This document shows, piece after piece, positions 1 to 8,787 of a DNA stretch of 64,000 bases (positions are counted from its first letter, which is position 1; each line of letters opens with the position of its first letter). Location of the stretch: the NCBI RefSeq assembly GCF_026013645.1, contig NZ_CP110224.1:3100001-3164000 (forward strand). The letters run 5' to 3'. The notes under the pieces are model-generated. The model did no database searches. It was given only the letters and a program-made list of their open reading frames with translations, and was not told the origin of the DNA. Position numbers and translations under genes: made by a program. This stretch comes from Virgibacillus natechei. GTDB lineage: Bacteria; Bacillota; Bacilli; Bacillales; Amphibacillaceae.

Positions 1-419
1 ATACCATCATCTTTCTTCACAATGTCATCCTTTACAAAACCATATACAGTATCATCAATGTGAACAGATAATTCCAGTCCTTTTATATCTTCACTATCTG
101 CAAATCTAGCAAGCCAATCGTATTGTCCACCTAAATGTGACATGTCAGCTAAGATTCTATAATTACGTGTAATCTCTTCGTTTGGAGGAATGTCTTTAAT
201 ATTAATATTTATAGTCGGCTTGATTCTATCTTTTGCTTCTGGATCTTTAACTTCAATCATTTGTTTTATTTTTTCCATAGCTTCGATTTCAAAATCAGTG
301 GATACTCTGTCTGTATCCATTACATAATAAGGTTGTATTTTTCTTTTTTTATTTAAAACCAAATCTAATACCCTGTACGTAGAATCCCAGCCACTTGTCC
401 ATAATATATTATATTCCAT
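1..419 (-). CDS. PP-loop-like protein, N-terminal part (runs off left edge)
   Basis: The reading frame starts with ATG at 419 and stays open to position 1, giving about 139 residues without a stop. The N-terminus reads MEYNILWTSGWDSTYRVL; the SGWDST stretch resembles the SGGxDS ATP-binding loop of PP-loop pyrophosphatases (QueC/ExsB, asparagine-synthase type), and a DTDRVSTDFE segment follows about 20 residues later, as in that fold. The C-terminal half is outside the window, so neither fold nor substrate can be confirmed. It lies at the distal end of the polysaccharide locus, on the same strand. I infer an adenylating or amidating role, but the assignment rests on one motif. Confidence 0.5.
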   Translation of the reverse strand, partial: MEYNILWTSGWDSTYRVLDLVLNKKRKIQPYYVMDTDRVSTDFEIEAMEKIKQMIEVKDPEAKDRIKPTININIKDIPPNEEITRNYRILADMSHLGGQYDWLARFADSEDIKGLELSVHIDDTVYGFVKDDIVKKDDG

Positions 420-536
420 TGTTTAGCACTTCCCTCAATAAAATACTACCTTCTATTCTAACATCACTTTCATGAATAAACCCAAATATTTGGCGGAAAA
501 ATTCTTGGCCAAACTTGATATGATCCATAGGCATAG
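408..536 (-). CDS. Possible short ORF overlapping the PP-loop gene start
   Basis: An open frame of 42 codons begins at ATG 536 (MPMDHIKFGQEFF...) and ends at a TAA that overlaps the ATG of the next gene, a spacing typical of translational coupling. The frame is open for a few codons upstream of the ATG as well, so it may be the C-terminal tail of a gene whose front was deleted when the neighbouring epimerase decayed. No family recognised and no clear ribosome binding site. Confidence 0.25.
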
Positions 537-614
537 TTGCTCCCCATAATTCCGGGAATCAATATTATAAAATCATTCAAACTATATCTCTCCATCAATA
601 TATACACTTCTAGT

Positions 615-1606
615 TTACCCATAATACTCCCTATACCACTCCACAAACTTCTTCAACCCCTCGTCAATAGTCGTAGTAGGTTTAAACCCAGTTACATCCG
701 TCAATTCATCAATGTCTGCGTATGTTGCTTGTACGTCCCCTGGTTGCATTGGCAAAAATTATTTCTTTGCTTCGATACCGAGGTGTTTCTCCAACGTTTG
801 AATAAATTCCATTAGCTTCACTGGTTGGTTGTTACCGATATTGTACAGTTTATAGGGTGCATAGCTTGAGCTTGGATCCGGGTTCTCTTTATCCCAAGAT
901 GCATTTGCTTTGGGTGGATGGTCTAATAACCGTGTAATGCCGTCAACGATATCATCGATATGGGTAAAGTCTCATATCATTTCCCCGTTGTGAAACACCT
1001 TAATCGTCCTGCCTTCAACGATGTTCTTCGTAAACGAATAATATGCCATATCCGGATGACCATGCGTTCCATAGACCGTGAAGAATCGAAGTCCTGTTAT
1101 TGGGATGTTATATAAGTGACTATATGTGTGCGCCATTAACTCATTTGAATTCTTCGTTGCTGCATATAAGCTGACTGGGTGATTAACTTCATCACTCGTT
1201 GAGAATGGAATCTTTACGTTTGCACCATATACCGAACTAGATGATGCATAGATTAAATGCTTAACGTCATTATAACGAGATGCCTCCAAAATATTCATGA
1301 ACCCTTGAATGTTGGAATCAATATAGGCATGAGGATTTTCCAGACTGTAACGAACTCCTGCTTGCGCTGCTAGATTAATAACCACTTCAATATATCTTCC
1401 TGATCAAAACAATAATTCAATGCCCCCACAGTCAGCCAAATCTTCTTCATAAAACACCAAAGAATCGAATAGACATAGAACCTTCAAACCATCTCGTTTT
1501 AATTGATTACGTTGTCGTAATCAATTACCTGATGCCTCTTTTCTAACAAGCGTTTTGAAAGGTGCATATCTATGAAACTGGCAGCACCATAGACTAATAT
1601 ATCCAT
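615..1606 (-). pseudogene. Decayed UDP-glucuronate 4-epimerase-like gene
   Basis: Read on the minus strand, this is a second, broken copy of the epimerase at 6242-7255. Matching segments in order are MDILVYGAASFI..HLSKRLLEK (from 1606), then a scrambled stretch with stops. After that come [20 protein letters not shown], the SSSSVYGAN and YAATKNS active-site region (open from 1385 to 972), an in-frame stop where the intact copy has Arg (GEMI*DFTH versus GKMMRDFTY), the C-terminal domain, a second stop (AKK*FLPMQPGD), and a normal ending. Two in-frame stops and at least one frameshift make it non-functional. Its presence suggests a past duplication or import of an alternative sugar-nucleotide cassette. 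Confidence 0.85.
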
Positions 1607-1684
1607 CAAAACATAGATTTTTTAAATTTTTAATTAAGTCCATATCATATTATAATCAGAAAAGACACTTCAACATACAATACT

Positions 1685-1786
1685 TTAAATTGGCGGGAGT
1701 CTGACACCAGTAATCCTGTTCTCTAGTCCAATTATTGAGACTTTTTCACTCCGATTTATAATATTTTCATATAAATTCATTACCAT
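1685..1786 (-). pseudogene. N-terminal remnant of a nucleotide-sugar dehydrogenase
   Basis: A 33-codon frame starting at 1786 reads MVMNLYENIINRSEKVSII and continues GLENRITGVRLPPI before a stop. The beginning matches the conserved start of UDP-N-acetyl-sugar 6-dehydrogenases of the WbpA/TviB kind (a short helix, then an [11 protein letters not shown] Rossmann motif), but the glycine motif is broken after IGL and the rest of the gene is gone. It sits 5 bp from the stop of the glycosyltransferase at 1792-2886, so it was probably the next gene of an older operon. Confidence 0.55.
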
Positions 1787-1791
1787 TCTCC

Positions 1792-2886
1792 CTAATTAGC
1801 TATATTTTCTATTTCATTTAAATAAGAACTAACAACTTTTTTCCTGTCAAATTCATTTTCAACTTTATTTCTTGCTAAAATTCCCATAGTCTCTTGCTCG
1901 TTATAAGTAAGATCAATAAATTTATTAATAGCTTCAACTAAACTATCAACATTTTTCGGTTCTAGCCCAAACCCTGTGACACCATCATCAAATGTTTCTT
2001 CACAACCTGGAATTGAAGAAGCTATAATCGGCCTTCCCATGGATGCAGATTCTAGTAGGACATTCGCCATACCTTCATGATAAGACGGTAGTATTACAGC
2101 ATTGCAATCTTCTATAAACTCTTTCACATTGTTTTGAACTCCATGGAATTTAATAATATCCAAGTTCACTAATTCATTAGCTTTGTCAGTATAATCTTCC
2201 TCATAAAAACCAACTGCTTCGAATTCAATATTTTTATTACTTTCCTTAATAATTTTTGCAGCTTCAGCTAACTCTTCAATACCCTTTTCTTTCATAATCC
2301 TTCCTATAAAAAGAATTTTCAACTTCTCTCTTTCCTCAGGGTATTTCTTTAACGAAAACTCTTCAAGATTAACACCAGACCCTGGAACTAACTTATGTGA
2401 ATGATTTGTAATTTTATGCTGTTGAAAGAAATGCATGTTTTCTTTGTTCTGAAAAAAGAGTGAATGGATATCTTTAAAAGCATATTTATATAGTAATAAT
2501 AAAACGTTTTGCATTAATCCTTTTTTCTCTAAGGCTGTACCTAGTCCTGTAATAGTAGCTATATAAGGAGTTCTTAAGGATTTACAAGCTATCCCTCCAT
2601 AAATATTAGGTTTTATCGTATAACTTAAAACCACATCTGGCATAACTCTTTTTATGATTTTTCTATACTCTGATATTAATTTAAAATCACTAATTATATT
2701 TGTTCCATGCCGTTCAATAGTTGTTTCTATATACTCACACCCCATTTCTATCAAATAATCAATTTTTTTTCCGTAGGGCGAAGATACGTAAACTTTATAA
2801 TTATCTCTTAATAATTGTTGAACCAATTCTTTTCTAAAGTTATAAATAACCACATCATGATTTACTAAAATAAGAACTTTTTTCAT
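1792..2886 (-). CDS. GT4-family glycosyltransferase
   Basis: 364 residues, GT-B fold, no signal peptide. The N-terminal domain starts MKKVLILVNHDVVIYNFRKE. The C-terminal GT4 signature is visible: LKILFIGRIMKEKGI near residue 190 starts the donor-binding Rossmann domain, and LPSYHEGMANVLLESASMG near 270-288 carries the E-x7-E motif that binds the nucleotide-sugar. It would add a sugar to the undecaprenyl-linked repeat unit on the cytoplasmic face. Its start overlaps the stop of the preceding reductase by 4 bp (ATGA), showing translational coupling. The order transferase-reductase-priming enzyme resembles capL/capN/capM of Staphylococcus capsule loci. The sugar cannot be read from sequence. 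Confidence 0.85.
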   Translation of the reverse strand: MKKVLILVNHDVVIYNFRKELVQQLLRDNYKVYVSSPYGKKIDYLIEMGCEYIETTIERHGTNIISDFKLISEYRKIIKRVMPDVVLSYTIKPNIYGGIACKSLRTPYIATITGLGTALEKKGLMQNVLLLLYKYAFKDIHSLFFQNKENMHFFQQHKITNHSHKLVPGSGVNLEEFSLKKYPEEREKLKILFIGRIMKEKGIEELAEAAKIIKESNKNIEFEAVGFYEEDYTDKANELVNLDIIKFHGVQNNVKEFIEDCNAVILPSYHEGMANVLLESASMGRPIIASSIPGCEETFDDGVTGFGLEPKNVDSLVEAINKFIDLTYNEQETMGILARNKVENEFDRKKVVSSYLNEIENIAN

Positions 2887-3755
2887 ACCTTTTCTCTCTC
2901 CAACTCTGTAGCAGCTATCGACTCTCTCAAATCCCTAATCCGGTAACCCTCTTTATATTCACTCATACTCTTCTCATAAACCATATTACCAAACACCTTA
3001 TTAATAACCCCTATTTTCGTTCCTGTAAGCTTTAGAATGGGATTGAATATTTTCGTAAGTCTTATTTTCTTCCCATGCACATCCGCAATCAATTTCACCA
3101 TTTCACTAGTCTTCACATAGTCACTATTTTGCGGGAAGAATAATCCACTTTCTTCATTCTCCATCATCAGCCTAATGAGCTCACAAAGGTTATCAATATG
3201 AAGCATGCTACGTTCATTATCAATGTCAGGAAATACAGGAAGTTTCCTAGCTGCTTTTGCCAGTTTTGGATAATTCCCTTTTGAGCCCTTCCCATAAATC
3301 ATAGGAGGTCTGAGAATAGCAACCTTAAAATCATCGTTTTCTAGCGGCTTTATGCCTTCTTCTGCTTTAAGCTTGCTATTCCCATAAAAATTGCTTGGAG
3401 TTGGAACTGTATTTTTATCTATTACTCTTTTATCACTCGTACTGTCACCATAGACGATAATACTACTCATGAAGATAAACTGATTAACGCCTTCATTCTT
3501 CGCTTTCTCTGCAATTTCTATCGTAAGGTCTCGATTTACTTTATAATAGTTATCTTCCATTTTTGGATCTGTAGAAACGTGTGCTATCCCCGCCGCATGA
3601 AACACAACATCATACACGGAGAAGTCTTTTTCCTTCCAAGCGTCATCCCTAACACTAATAGCCTTAACAGAATATCTATCAGGGCTGTCTTCCAACCATT
3701 TTGCTAGGCTTCTACCTATATAGCTGTTAGCCCCTGTGATCAGGATTTCCTTCAT
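2883..3755 (-). CDS. NAD-dependent epimerase/reductase (extended SDR, CapN-like)
   Basis: 290 residues. ITGANSYIGRSLAKWL at residues 6-21 is the GxxGxxG NAD(P)-binding fingerprint, FMSSIIVYG supplies the catalytic Ser, and FYGNSKLKAEEG the YxxxK pair. Extended SDRs of this length in capsule loci are often 4-keto-sugar reductases or epimerases that act after a CapD-type dehydratase, or make UDP-Gal/GalNAc for the priming transferase next door. Both ends overlap neighbours by 4 bp (ATGA at 3752-3755 and 2883-2886), so it is firmly part of a three-gene unit. Confidence 0.8.
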   Translation of the reverse strand: MKEILITGANSYIGRSLAKWLEDSPDRYSVKAISVRDDAWKEKDFSVYDVVFHAAGIAHVSTDPKMEDNYYKVNRDLTIEIAEKAKNEGVNQFIFMSSIIVYGDSTSDKRVIDKNTVPTPSNFYGNSKLKAEEGIKPLENDDFKVAILRPPMIYGKGSKGNYPKLAKAARKLPVFPDIDNERSMLHIDNLCELIRLMMENEESGLFFPQNSDYVKTSEMVKLIADVHGKKIRLTKIFNPILKLTGTKIGVINKVFGNMVYEKSMSEYKEGYRIRDLRESIAATELEREKV

Positions 3756-4393
3756 TTTGATTCGGTCTCCTTACCTTGCTCTTGCATCGTAGAAGCAGAT
3801 TCCTTCTCCCCAGTGCCACCTTCAGCAACACCGTCACGCTTAACAACACTCACCAACGTTCCAAAGAAACACTTCACATCCATCCGGAGAGACATTTTGT
3901 CTACATATTCACCGTCTAACTTAGCCTTCACGTCAATAGGAAGTTCATCTCTACCATTTATCTGTGCCCAACCGGTAAGGCCGGGTGGTACATTGTTTGC
4001 CCCATAGCTATCTCTTTCTTCTATTAGATCATACTGATTCCAGAGTGCTGGTCTTGGACCGATAATACACATCTGCCCAACAAAGATGTTCCAGATTTGC
4101 GGGAGTTCATCTAAGCTGGTTTTTCTTAAGAATTTCCCCATCCATGTGATATATTGTTCCGGATTCTCAAGAAGATGTGTTGGTGTATCTTTCGGTGTAT
4201 CTATTTTCATAGTACGGAACTTCAGCATATTAAAATGTGTCTTACGAAAACCAATCCGTTTTTGTTTAAAAAGGACAGGCCCTTTTGAATCTAGCTTAAT
4301 TCCTATGATTAAAATAAGAAAGATTGGTGATAACACCAGCAGTCCGATGAAAGAAAGTACGGTATCTATTAATCTTTTAAATTTCATATACAT
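3752..4393 (-). CDS. Undecaprenyl-phosphate sugar-phosphate transferase (priming PGT, EpsL/CapM-like)
   Basis: 213 residues; starts the lipid-linked repeat unit by moving sugar-1-phosphate from a UDP-sugar to undecaprenyl phosphate. A single hydrophobic segment at about 10-32 (the re-entrant membrane helix of monotopic PGTs) is followed by FKQKRIGF, LKFRTMK near 57, the LRKTSLDELPQIWN catalytic block with the Asp-Glu dyad near 89-102, IIGPRP, and PPGLTGWAQINGRD. It is the short class lacking the extra N-terminal membrane domain of WbaP. The last 25 residues are a Glu/Gly/Ser-rich tail not usual for the family. AAGGAG lies 9 bp before the ATG. It leads the three-gene unit 4393-1792. Confidence 0.92.
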   Translation of the reverse strand: MYMKFKRLIDTVLSFIGLLVLSPIFLILIIGIKLDSKGPVLFKQKRIGFRKTHFNMLKFRTMKIDTPKDTPTHLLENPEQYITWMGKFLRKTSLDELPQIWNIFVGQMCIIGPRPALWNQYDLIEERDSYGANNVPPGLTGWAQINGRDELPIDVKAKLDGEYVDKMSLRMDVKCFFGTLVSVVKRDGVAEGGTGEKESASTMQEQGKETESK

Positions 4394-4961
4394 ACTTTAA
4401 CACTCCTTGGAGGTTAGTTGGTTCGTACTGAATTGGAATGGATGTCTTTTCCAACAAACTACGAACCCACTAATTAATTGCTCAACATAGCTGAGTGCCT
4501 CCGTTAAAATATATGGAGGCATCGCCTGTTATTATTCTTGGTTGATAGTCATTTACAGTTATAATTAACTCTGCACCACGTTATCTTCTATCCTTTAAAG
4601 GCTACCAACCGAATGATGTTCAGCCCAAAATTCCTTTATCTATTCAGCATAGATTAAATCCATCTAATTATCTAAGTAGCTCTACCTTCACTAACTTTAG
4701 TAAATCTATCAATTATATAATTAACATTTTCATTATTATCTGATAGACGGCTTGAACTGACCGATTGTGTCCTCAGCTTTTAGTTGAACAAAGCTTATGA
4801 CTTTAAGTGTTCTGTCCAACTAAGTGTAACCTATCCATTGTAAAATCTAATGTAGTTATGTGTAGGACTTTTTTGTCATCTCAGACACTCCAGATTTATA
4901 TCAATAATGATTTGTCTACATAGATGATGTATATTTTATTAATTCCTTACAACTTATTAAA
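4394..4961 (-). other. Gene-free stretch in the polysaccharide locus
   Basis: AT-rich, no open frame of note on either strand. It must hold the 5' region of the priming-transferase unit and the 3' end of the dehydrogenase unit. A 7-bp inverted repeat TGCCTCC/GGAGGCA lies at 4496-4521 but has no U-tract on either side. I see no clear promoter or terminator. Confidence 0.4.
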
Positions 4962-6245
4962 TCATAATCTTAACAAAGATATATCTCTTAATGAATCATT
5001 TCTTTTTAGTCTGCTTTTAACATCAAACACAATGCCTTTACCATGTTTCAACAAGTGATCAAACATTGCCCATCCCTCTTCTAAATAAACTTCATGAGGA
5101 ACAGCAAAAACTGCTGCATCCGCAGGTTTTAATTCTTTATAAGATATTAAATCAATTCCATATTCTTCATATGCTTCTCCGCTATTAGCGTGAGCATCGG
5201 TGATTTGTACATTAATGCCAAATTCCTCTAATTCTGTCACAATATCTATTACTCTAGTGTTACGCAAATCTGGCACATTTTCTTTAAACGTAAATCCAAG
5301 TACAGTAACAGTTGAGCCTTGAACGGGCATATTTTTCTTAATCATTTGTTTAATTAGCGATGTGGCAATAAACTTACCGACATTATCATTCGTTTTTCTT
5401 CCTGCTAGTATAACTTCAGGGTGATGTCCAATTTTTTCTGCTTTATGTGTTAGATAATAAGGATCCACACCTATACAGTGTCCACCAACTAACCCTGGTG
5501 AAAAGTTTAGGAAATTCCACTTTGTTCCTGCAGCAGCTAATACATCTGCCGTATCTATATTAAGCTTCTCAAAGATTACAGATAGCTCATTCATAAGCGA
5601 AATATTTAAATCACGCTGTGTATTCTCAATGACCTTTGCAGCTTCTGCTACTTTTATAGAGCTCGCTTTATGAACGCCAGCATCAACAACATCTTCGTAC
5701 ACACTAGCTACAATATCCAATACTTCTTCGTTTTGCCCAGAGACCACTTTTGTAATTGTTTTAAATGTATGCACTTTATCTCCTGGATTGATTCTTTCTG
5801 GGGAATACCCAACATAGAAATCTTCTCCGCATGTCATACCAGATACCTTCTCTAAAACTGGTACACAATCATCTTCGGTTGCCCCAGGGTATACAGTAGA
5901 TTCATAGACAACGATTGTTCCTTTGGCAATATTGCTTCCCACTGTTTCTGACGCTTTTAACAGGGGTGTTAAATCTGGTTGTTTGTTTTCTGTAATAGGT
6001 GTAGGAACAGCAACAATAATAAAATCTGCTTGTTTTAAATCTGATGGATCTGCCGTAAAGGTAATTGAAGTAGCTTTTAAATCTTCTTCTGTAACTTCAT
6101 TTGTTATATCTATTCCATTGTTTAGTCCATCTATTCGATTTTGATTGATATCAAATCCGATAACTTCTTGTTCTTTGCCAAATTCTACAGCAACTGGTAG
6201 GCCTACATAACCAAGACCAACTACTGCTATTTTACGTTTAATCAT
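4962..6245 (-). CDS. UDP-N-acetyl-sugar 6-dehydrogenase (TviB/WbpO/CapO type)
   Basis: 427 residues, the usual length for NAD-dependent enzymes that oxidise C6 of a UDP-hexose(NAc) twice to the uronic acid. The N-terminal Rossmann motif is [16 protein letters not shown] at 8-23; [23 protein letters not shown] and the catalytic-cysteine motif [17 protein letters not shown] near 255-271 follow. C-terminal UDP-binding domain includes [17 protein letters not shown]. Sequence style fits the Vi-polysaccharide dehydrogenase group (UDP-GlcNAc/GalNAc uronates) better than UDP-glucose dehydrogenase. Its start overlaps the upstream epimerase stop by 4 bp, the classic dehydrogenase-epimerase pair for making a uronic acid building block. 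Confidence 0.88.
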   Translation of the reverse strand: MIKRKIAVVGLGYVGLPVAVEFGKEQEVIGFDINQNRIDGLNNGIDITNEVTEEDLKATSITFTADPSDLKQADFIIVAVPTPITENKQPDLTPLLKASETVGSNIAKGTIVVYESTVYPGATEDDCVPVLEKVSGMTCGEDFYVGYSPERINPGDKVHTFKTITKVVSGQNEEVLDIVASVYEDVVDAGVHKASSIKVAEAAKVIENTQRDLNISLMNELSVIFEKLNIDTADVLAAAGTKWNFLNFSPGLVGGHCIGVDPYYLTHKAEKIGHHPEVILAGRKTNDNVGKFIATSLIKQMIKKNMPVQGSTVTVLGFTFKENVPDLRNTRVIDIVTELEEFGINVQITDAHANSGEAYEEYGIDLISYKELKPADAAVFAVPHEVYLEEGWAMFDHLLKHGKGIVFDVKSRLKRNDSLRDISLLRL

Positions 6246-7255
6246 AATTTCACCTCGTAATAATCAAGATACCAATCAATAAATTTATTTACGCCTTCTT
6301 GAATGGTCGTCTTTGGTTTAAAATCAATATCCCTAAACAAATCTTCCACATTTGCATATGTCTCTGGCACATCACCAGGTTGTAGCGGCAAGAAGTTTTT
6401 CTTAGCCGTTTTACCAAGTTTATTTTCGATTGCCTCAATAAAATCCATTAGCCTTACAGGACTGTTGTTTCCAATGTTGTACACTTTGTAGGGCGCATAA
6501 CTGCTTCCAGGATTCGGATTTGCACCAGACCATTCTGGATTCGGTTGAGCTGGTCTTTTTGTTAATCTAGCAATGCTTTCAACAATATCATCAACATATG
6601 TGAAATCTCGCATCATCTTTCCATAGTTATACACATCAATTGGTTCGTCGTTTACAATTGCCTTTGTGAATAAGAATAACGCCATATCTGGACGACCCCA
6701 GGGACCGTAAACAGTGAAGAAACGTAAACCAGTTGTCGGCAAACCATATAAATGACTATACGTATGTGCGAATAGTTCATTAGACTTTTTAGTGGCTGCA
6801 TACAAGCTCAATGGATGATCAATGTTATCATTCGTTGAAAATGGCTTGGACGTATTTGCCCCATATACAGAACTCGATGAAGCATAAATTAAATGTTCTA
6901 CTTTATAATGACGACATGCTTCAAGTATGTTAGTAAAGCCAACGACGTTTGAGTTAACATATGCATGCGGGTTTTCGAGACTATAACGAACCCCTGCCTG
7001 TGCAGCTAAATTAATTACTATTTCTGGTTTATATTGTTCAAAAGCCTTATTGATGATTTCCAAGTCTTCTAAATCTGTTTTTACAAATGTGAAATTATCA
7101 TTATCTAATTGACTTAATCTATCTTCTTTTAATTGTGGGTCATAGTAATCGTTTATGTTATCTATTCCGATTACTTCGTGACCTTCAGCAAGTAAACGTT
7201 TGGATAGGTGTGAACCTATGAATCCAGCTGAACCTGTTACTAATACTTTTTTCAT
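6242..7255 (-). CDS. UDP-glucuronate 4-epimerase-like (CapI family)
   Basis: 337 residues, extended [19 protein letters not shown] at 6-21 binds [18 protein letters not shown] near 33-47 is characteristic of UDP-glucuronate epimerases, SSSSVYGA and YAATKKSNE carry the Ser/Tyr/Lys triad, and [18 protein letters not shown] is the substrate loop seen in CapI/GAE proteins. It would interconvert uronic-acid nucleotides, for example UDP-GlcA and UDP-GalA, in partnership with the dehydrogenase it overlaps. It starts 12 bp after the glycosyltransferase at 7268. A degraded paralogue lies at 615-1606, and the intact copy was used to read the damage there. Confidence 0.87.
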   Translation of the reverse strand: MKKVLVTGSAGFIGSHLSKRLLAEGHEVIGIDNINDYYDPQLKEDRLSQLDNDNFTFVKTDLEDLEIINKAFEQYKPEIVINLAAQAGVRYSLENPHAYVNSNVVGFTNILEACRHYKVEHLIYASSSSVYGANTSKPFSTNDNIDHPLSLYAATKKSNELFAHTYSHLYGLPTTGLRFFTVYGPWGRPDMALFLFTKAIVNDEPIDVYNYGKMMRDFTYVDDIVESIARLTKRPAQPNPEWSGANPNPGSSYAPYKVYNIGNNSPVRLMDFIEAIENKLGKTAKKNFLPLQPGDVPETYANVEDLFRDIDFKPKTTIQEGVNKFIDWYLDYYEVKL

Positions 7256-7267
7256 ACCCTACACCGC

Positions 7268-8383
7268 CTATAAATTATATAATTCTTCAAATTGCTTTGT
7301 GACTTTGTGAATATCAAAATTTTCGATAACCCTTTGACGGGCTATTGAACCCAGATGTTCTCTTTCATTATCAGGAAGATGTAATAAATCAAGTATGCTT
7401 TTGGACAAGGCATCAGAATCCTTACTAGGAACAACCTTTCCAGTATCTCCAACTATATAGGCAGAATCTCCAACATCTGTCACCACACAAGGTGTCTCAC
7501 ATGCCATCGCTTCCCCTATAACATTTGGAAATCCCTCGCCACTAGAAGAAGAAGTAAGGATATCCGCACCTGACATTATTGTAGGAATGTCATCTCTTAT
7601 TCCTAGTAGACTAACATTGTTGAGTAGATCATATTTCTTTACTAAATCCATTAGTTCCATATTTTTTTCGTCAATATTTGTGCCTACTAAAACTGCATGA
7701 AACTTAATTCCCTGCTGTTTTACTTTATTTAATGCTTTAATAAAGTTTTGATAATCCTTTAAAATACTCCAACGTCCAACATGTGCTATATATGGAATAT
7801 CACTCTTTCTTCCTATGATTTTGCTTAATTTTAGTTTAGCCTCTACATCCTTACTAAACTGATTTAATTCAAAACCATTTGGAATAACAAGTAAGTTCTC
7901 ATCAAAAAAACCAAACTCTTCATGGACTTCTTTAGCCTTAGTAGAACAACTAACAATCGTATCAACTTTCTTTGACAGCTTTGCATTAATTTTCGCTATT
8001 ATTATTGTAGATTTCTTATTTAACTTTGGATCTAAATTACTTCTTCTGATTCCCCAAATTAACTTTTCAACCTTGGAAAATTTAAATAAAATATATCCAA
8101 GTAAATCTGCATGATACATCCAAGTTTGAATTATATCAGTATTTTTAATATGCCTTTTTGCTAATTTAAACTTAAAGCTCGGTATACCTTTTTTCATATT
8201 TAAGCTGATTACTTCGAACCCTAAATTGCGTATCTTTTCACCATAAACCCCATCATCCATCATAGAAATAACATTTACATCATACTTATCTTTATCAATA
8301 TGCTTTAATAATTTATAAAGCATTGTTTCAGCTCCGCCCATATTTAGACCCGTAATAATATGGGTGATTTTAATTTTTTGCAT
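7268..8383 (-). CDS. GT4-family glycosyltransferase
   Basis: 371 residues. The start KITHIITGLNMGGAETML with the GGAE turn is the standard acceptor-domain opening of GT4 enzymes. VIPNGFELNQF, IAHVGRWSILKDYQN and SSSGEGFPNVIGEAMACE (E-x7-E donor motif, about 285-302) follow. It is soluble and expected to build the polysaccharide repeat unit at the membrane. It is the first gene of the unit 8383-4962 after a 400-bp gap. It is not closely similar to the other GT4 protein at 1792-2886, so the two probably make different linkages. Confidence 0.86.
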   Translation of the reverse strand: MQKIKITHIITGLNMGGAETMLYKLLKHIDKDKYDVNVISMMDDGVYGEKIRNLGFEVISLNMKKGIPSFKFKLAKRHIKNTDIIQTWMYHADLLGYILFKFSKVEKLIWGIRRSNLDPKLNKKSTIIIAKINAKLSKKVDTIVSCSTKAKEVHEEFGFFDENLLVIPNGFELNQFSKDVEAKLKLSKIIGRKSDIPYIAHVGRWSILKDYQNFIKALNKVKQQGIKFHAVLVGTNIDEKNMELMDLVKKYDLLNNVSLLGIRDDIPTIMSGADILTSSSSGEGFPNVIGEAMACETPCVVTDVGDSAYIVGDTGKVVPSKDSDALSKSILDLLHLPDNEREHLGSIARQRVIENFDIHKVTKQFEELYNL

Positions 8384-8787
8384 TTAATCACTTCACTCAT
8401 TTTACTATTTTAAAGTTTTTTCCTTACCATTTGATAACCTTTTTTAGGAATAACTGATATTAAATTGGATTTTATCCTTAATATTTTTCTTATATATTGT
8501 TTCATTTCTTACATTATATTTTAAAGCATCGAAAGGACTGTCAACCAACTATTGTCATATCAATTTTTCACTTTCAGTAGTTGGTTTTGTCCAAAACCCA
8601 CGGATTTTTTAAGCCTTTTAGTCCACATGTTATTTTATAGATGAAAGTTTAATTTTCATCTACCTTTTAAACCATTTTTTTGGTAGTCCATTTCGTTAGG
8701 GGAGATGGTTTATCTTTGACAACAACTATATTATATTTCTTATATTCCAAAATTCACATCGGGAAAGACACTAATATATGGGGATAT
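8384..8787 (-). other. Gene-free stretch between ATP-grasp and glycosyltransferase genes
   Basis: 404 bp, AT-rich, with no supported ORF. An inverted repeat TAGATGAAA/TTTCATCTA (8638-8662) could be a terminator of the wzx-side unit but lacks a good U-run. A second, longer AAACCAT/ATGGTTT pair lies at about 8669-8713. A promoter for the downstream unit is expected here but I cannot point to one with confidence. Confidence 0.4.
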
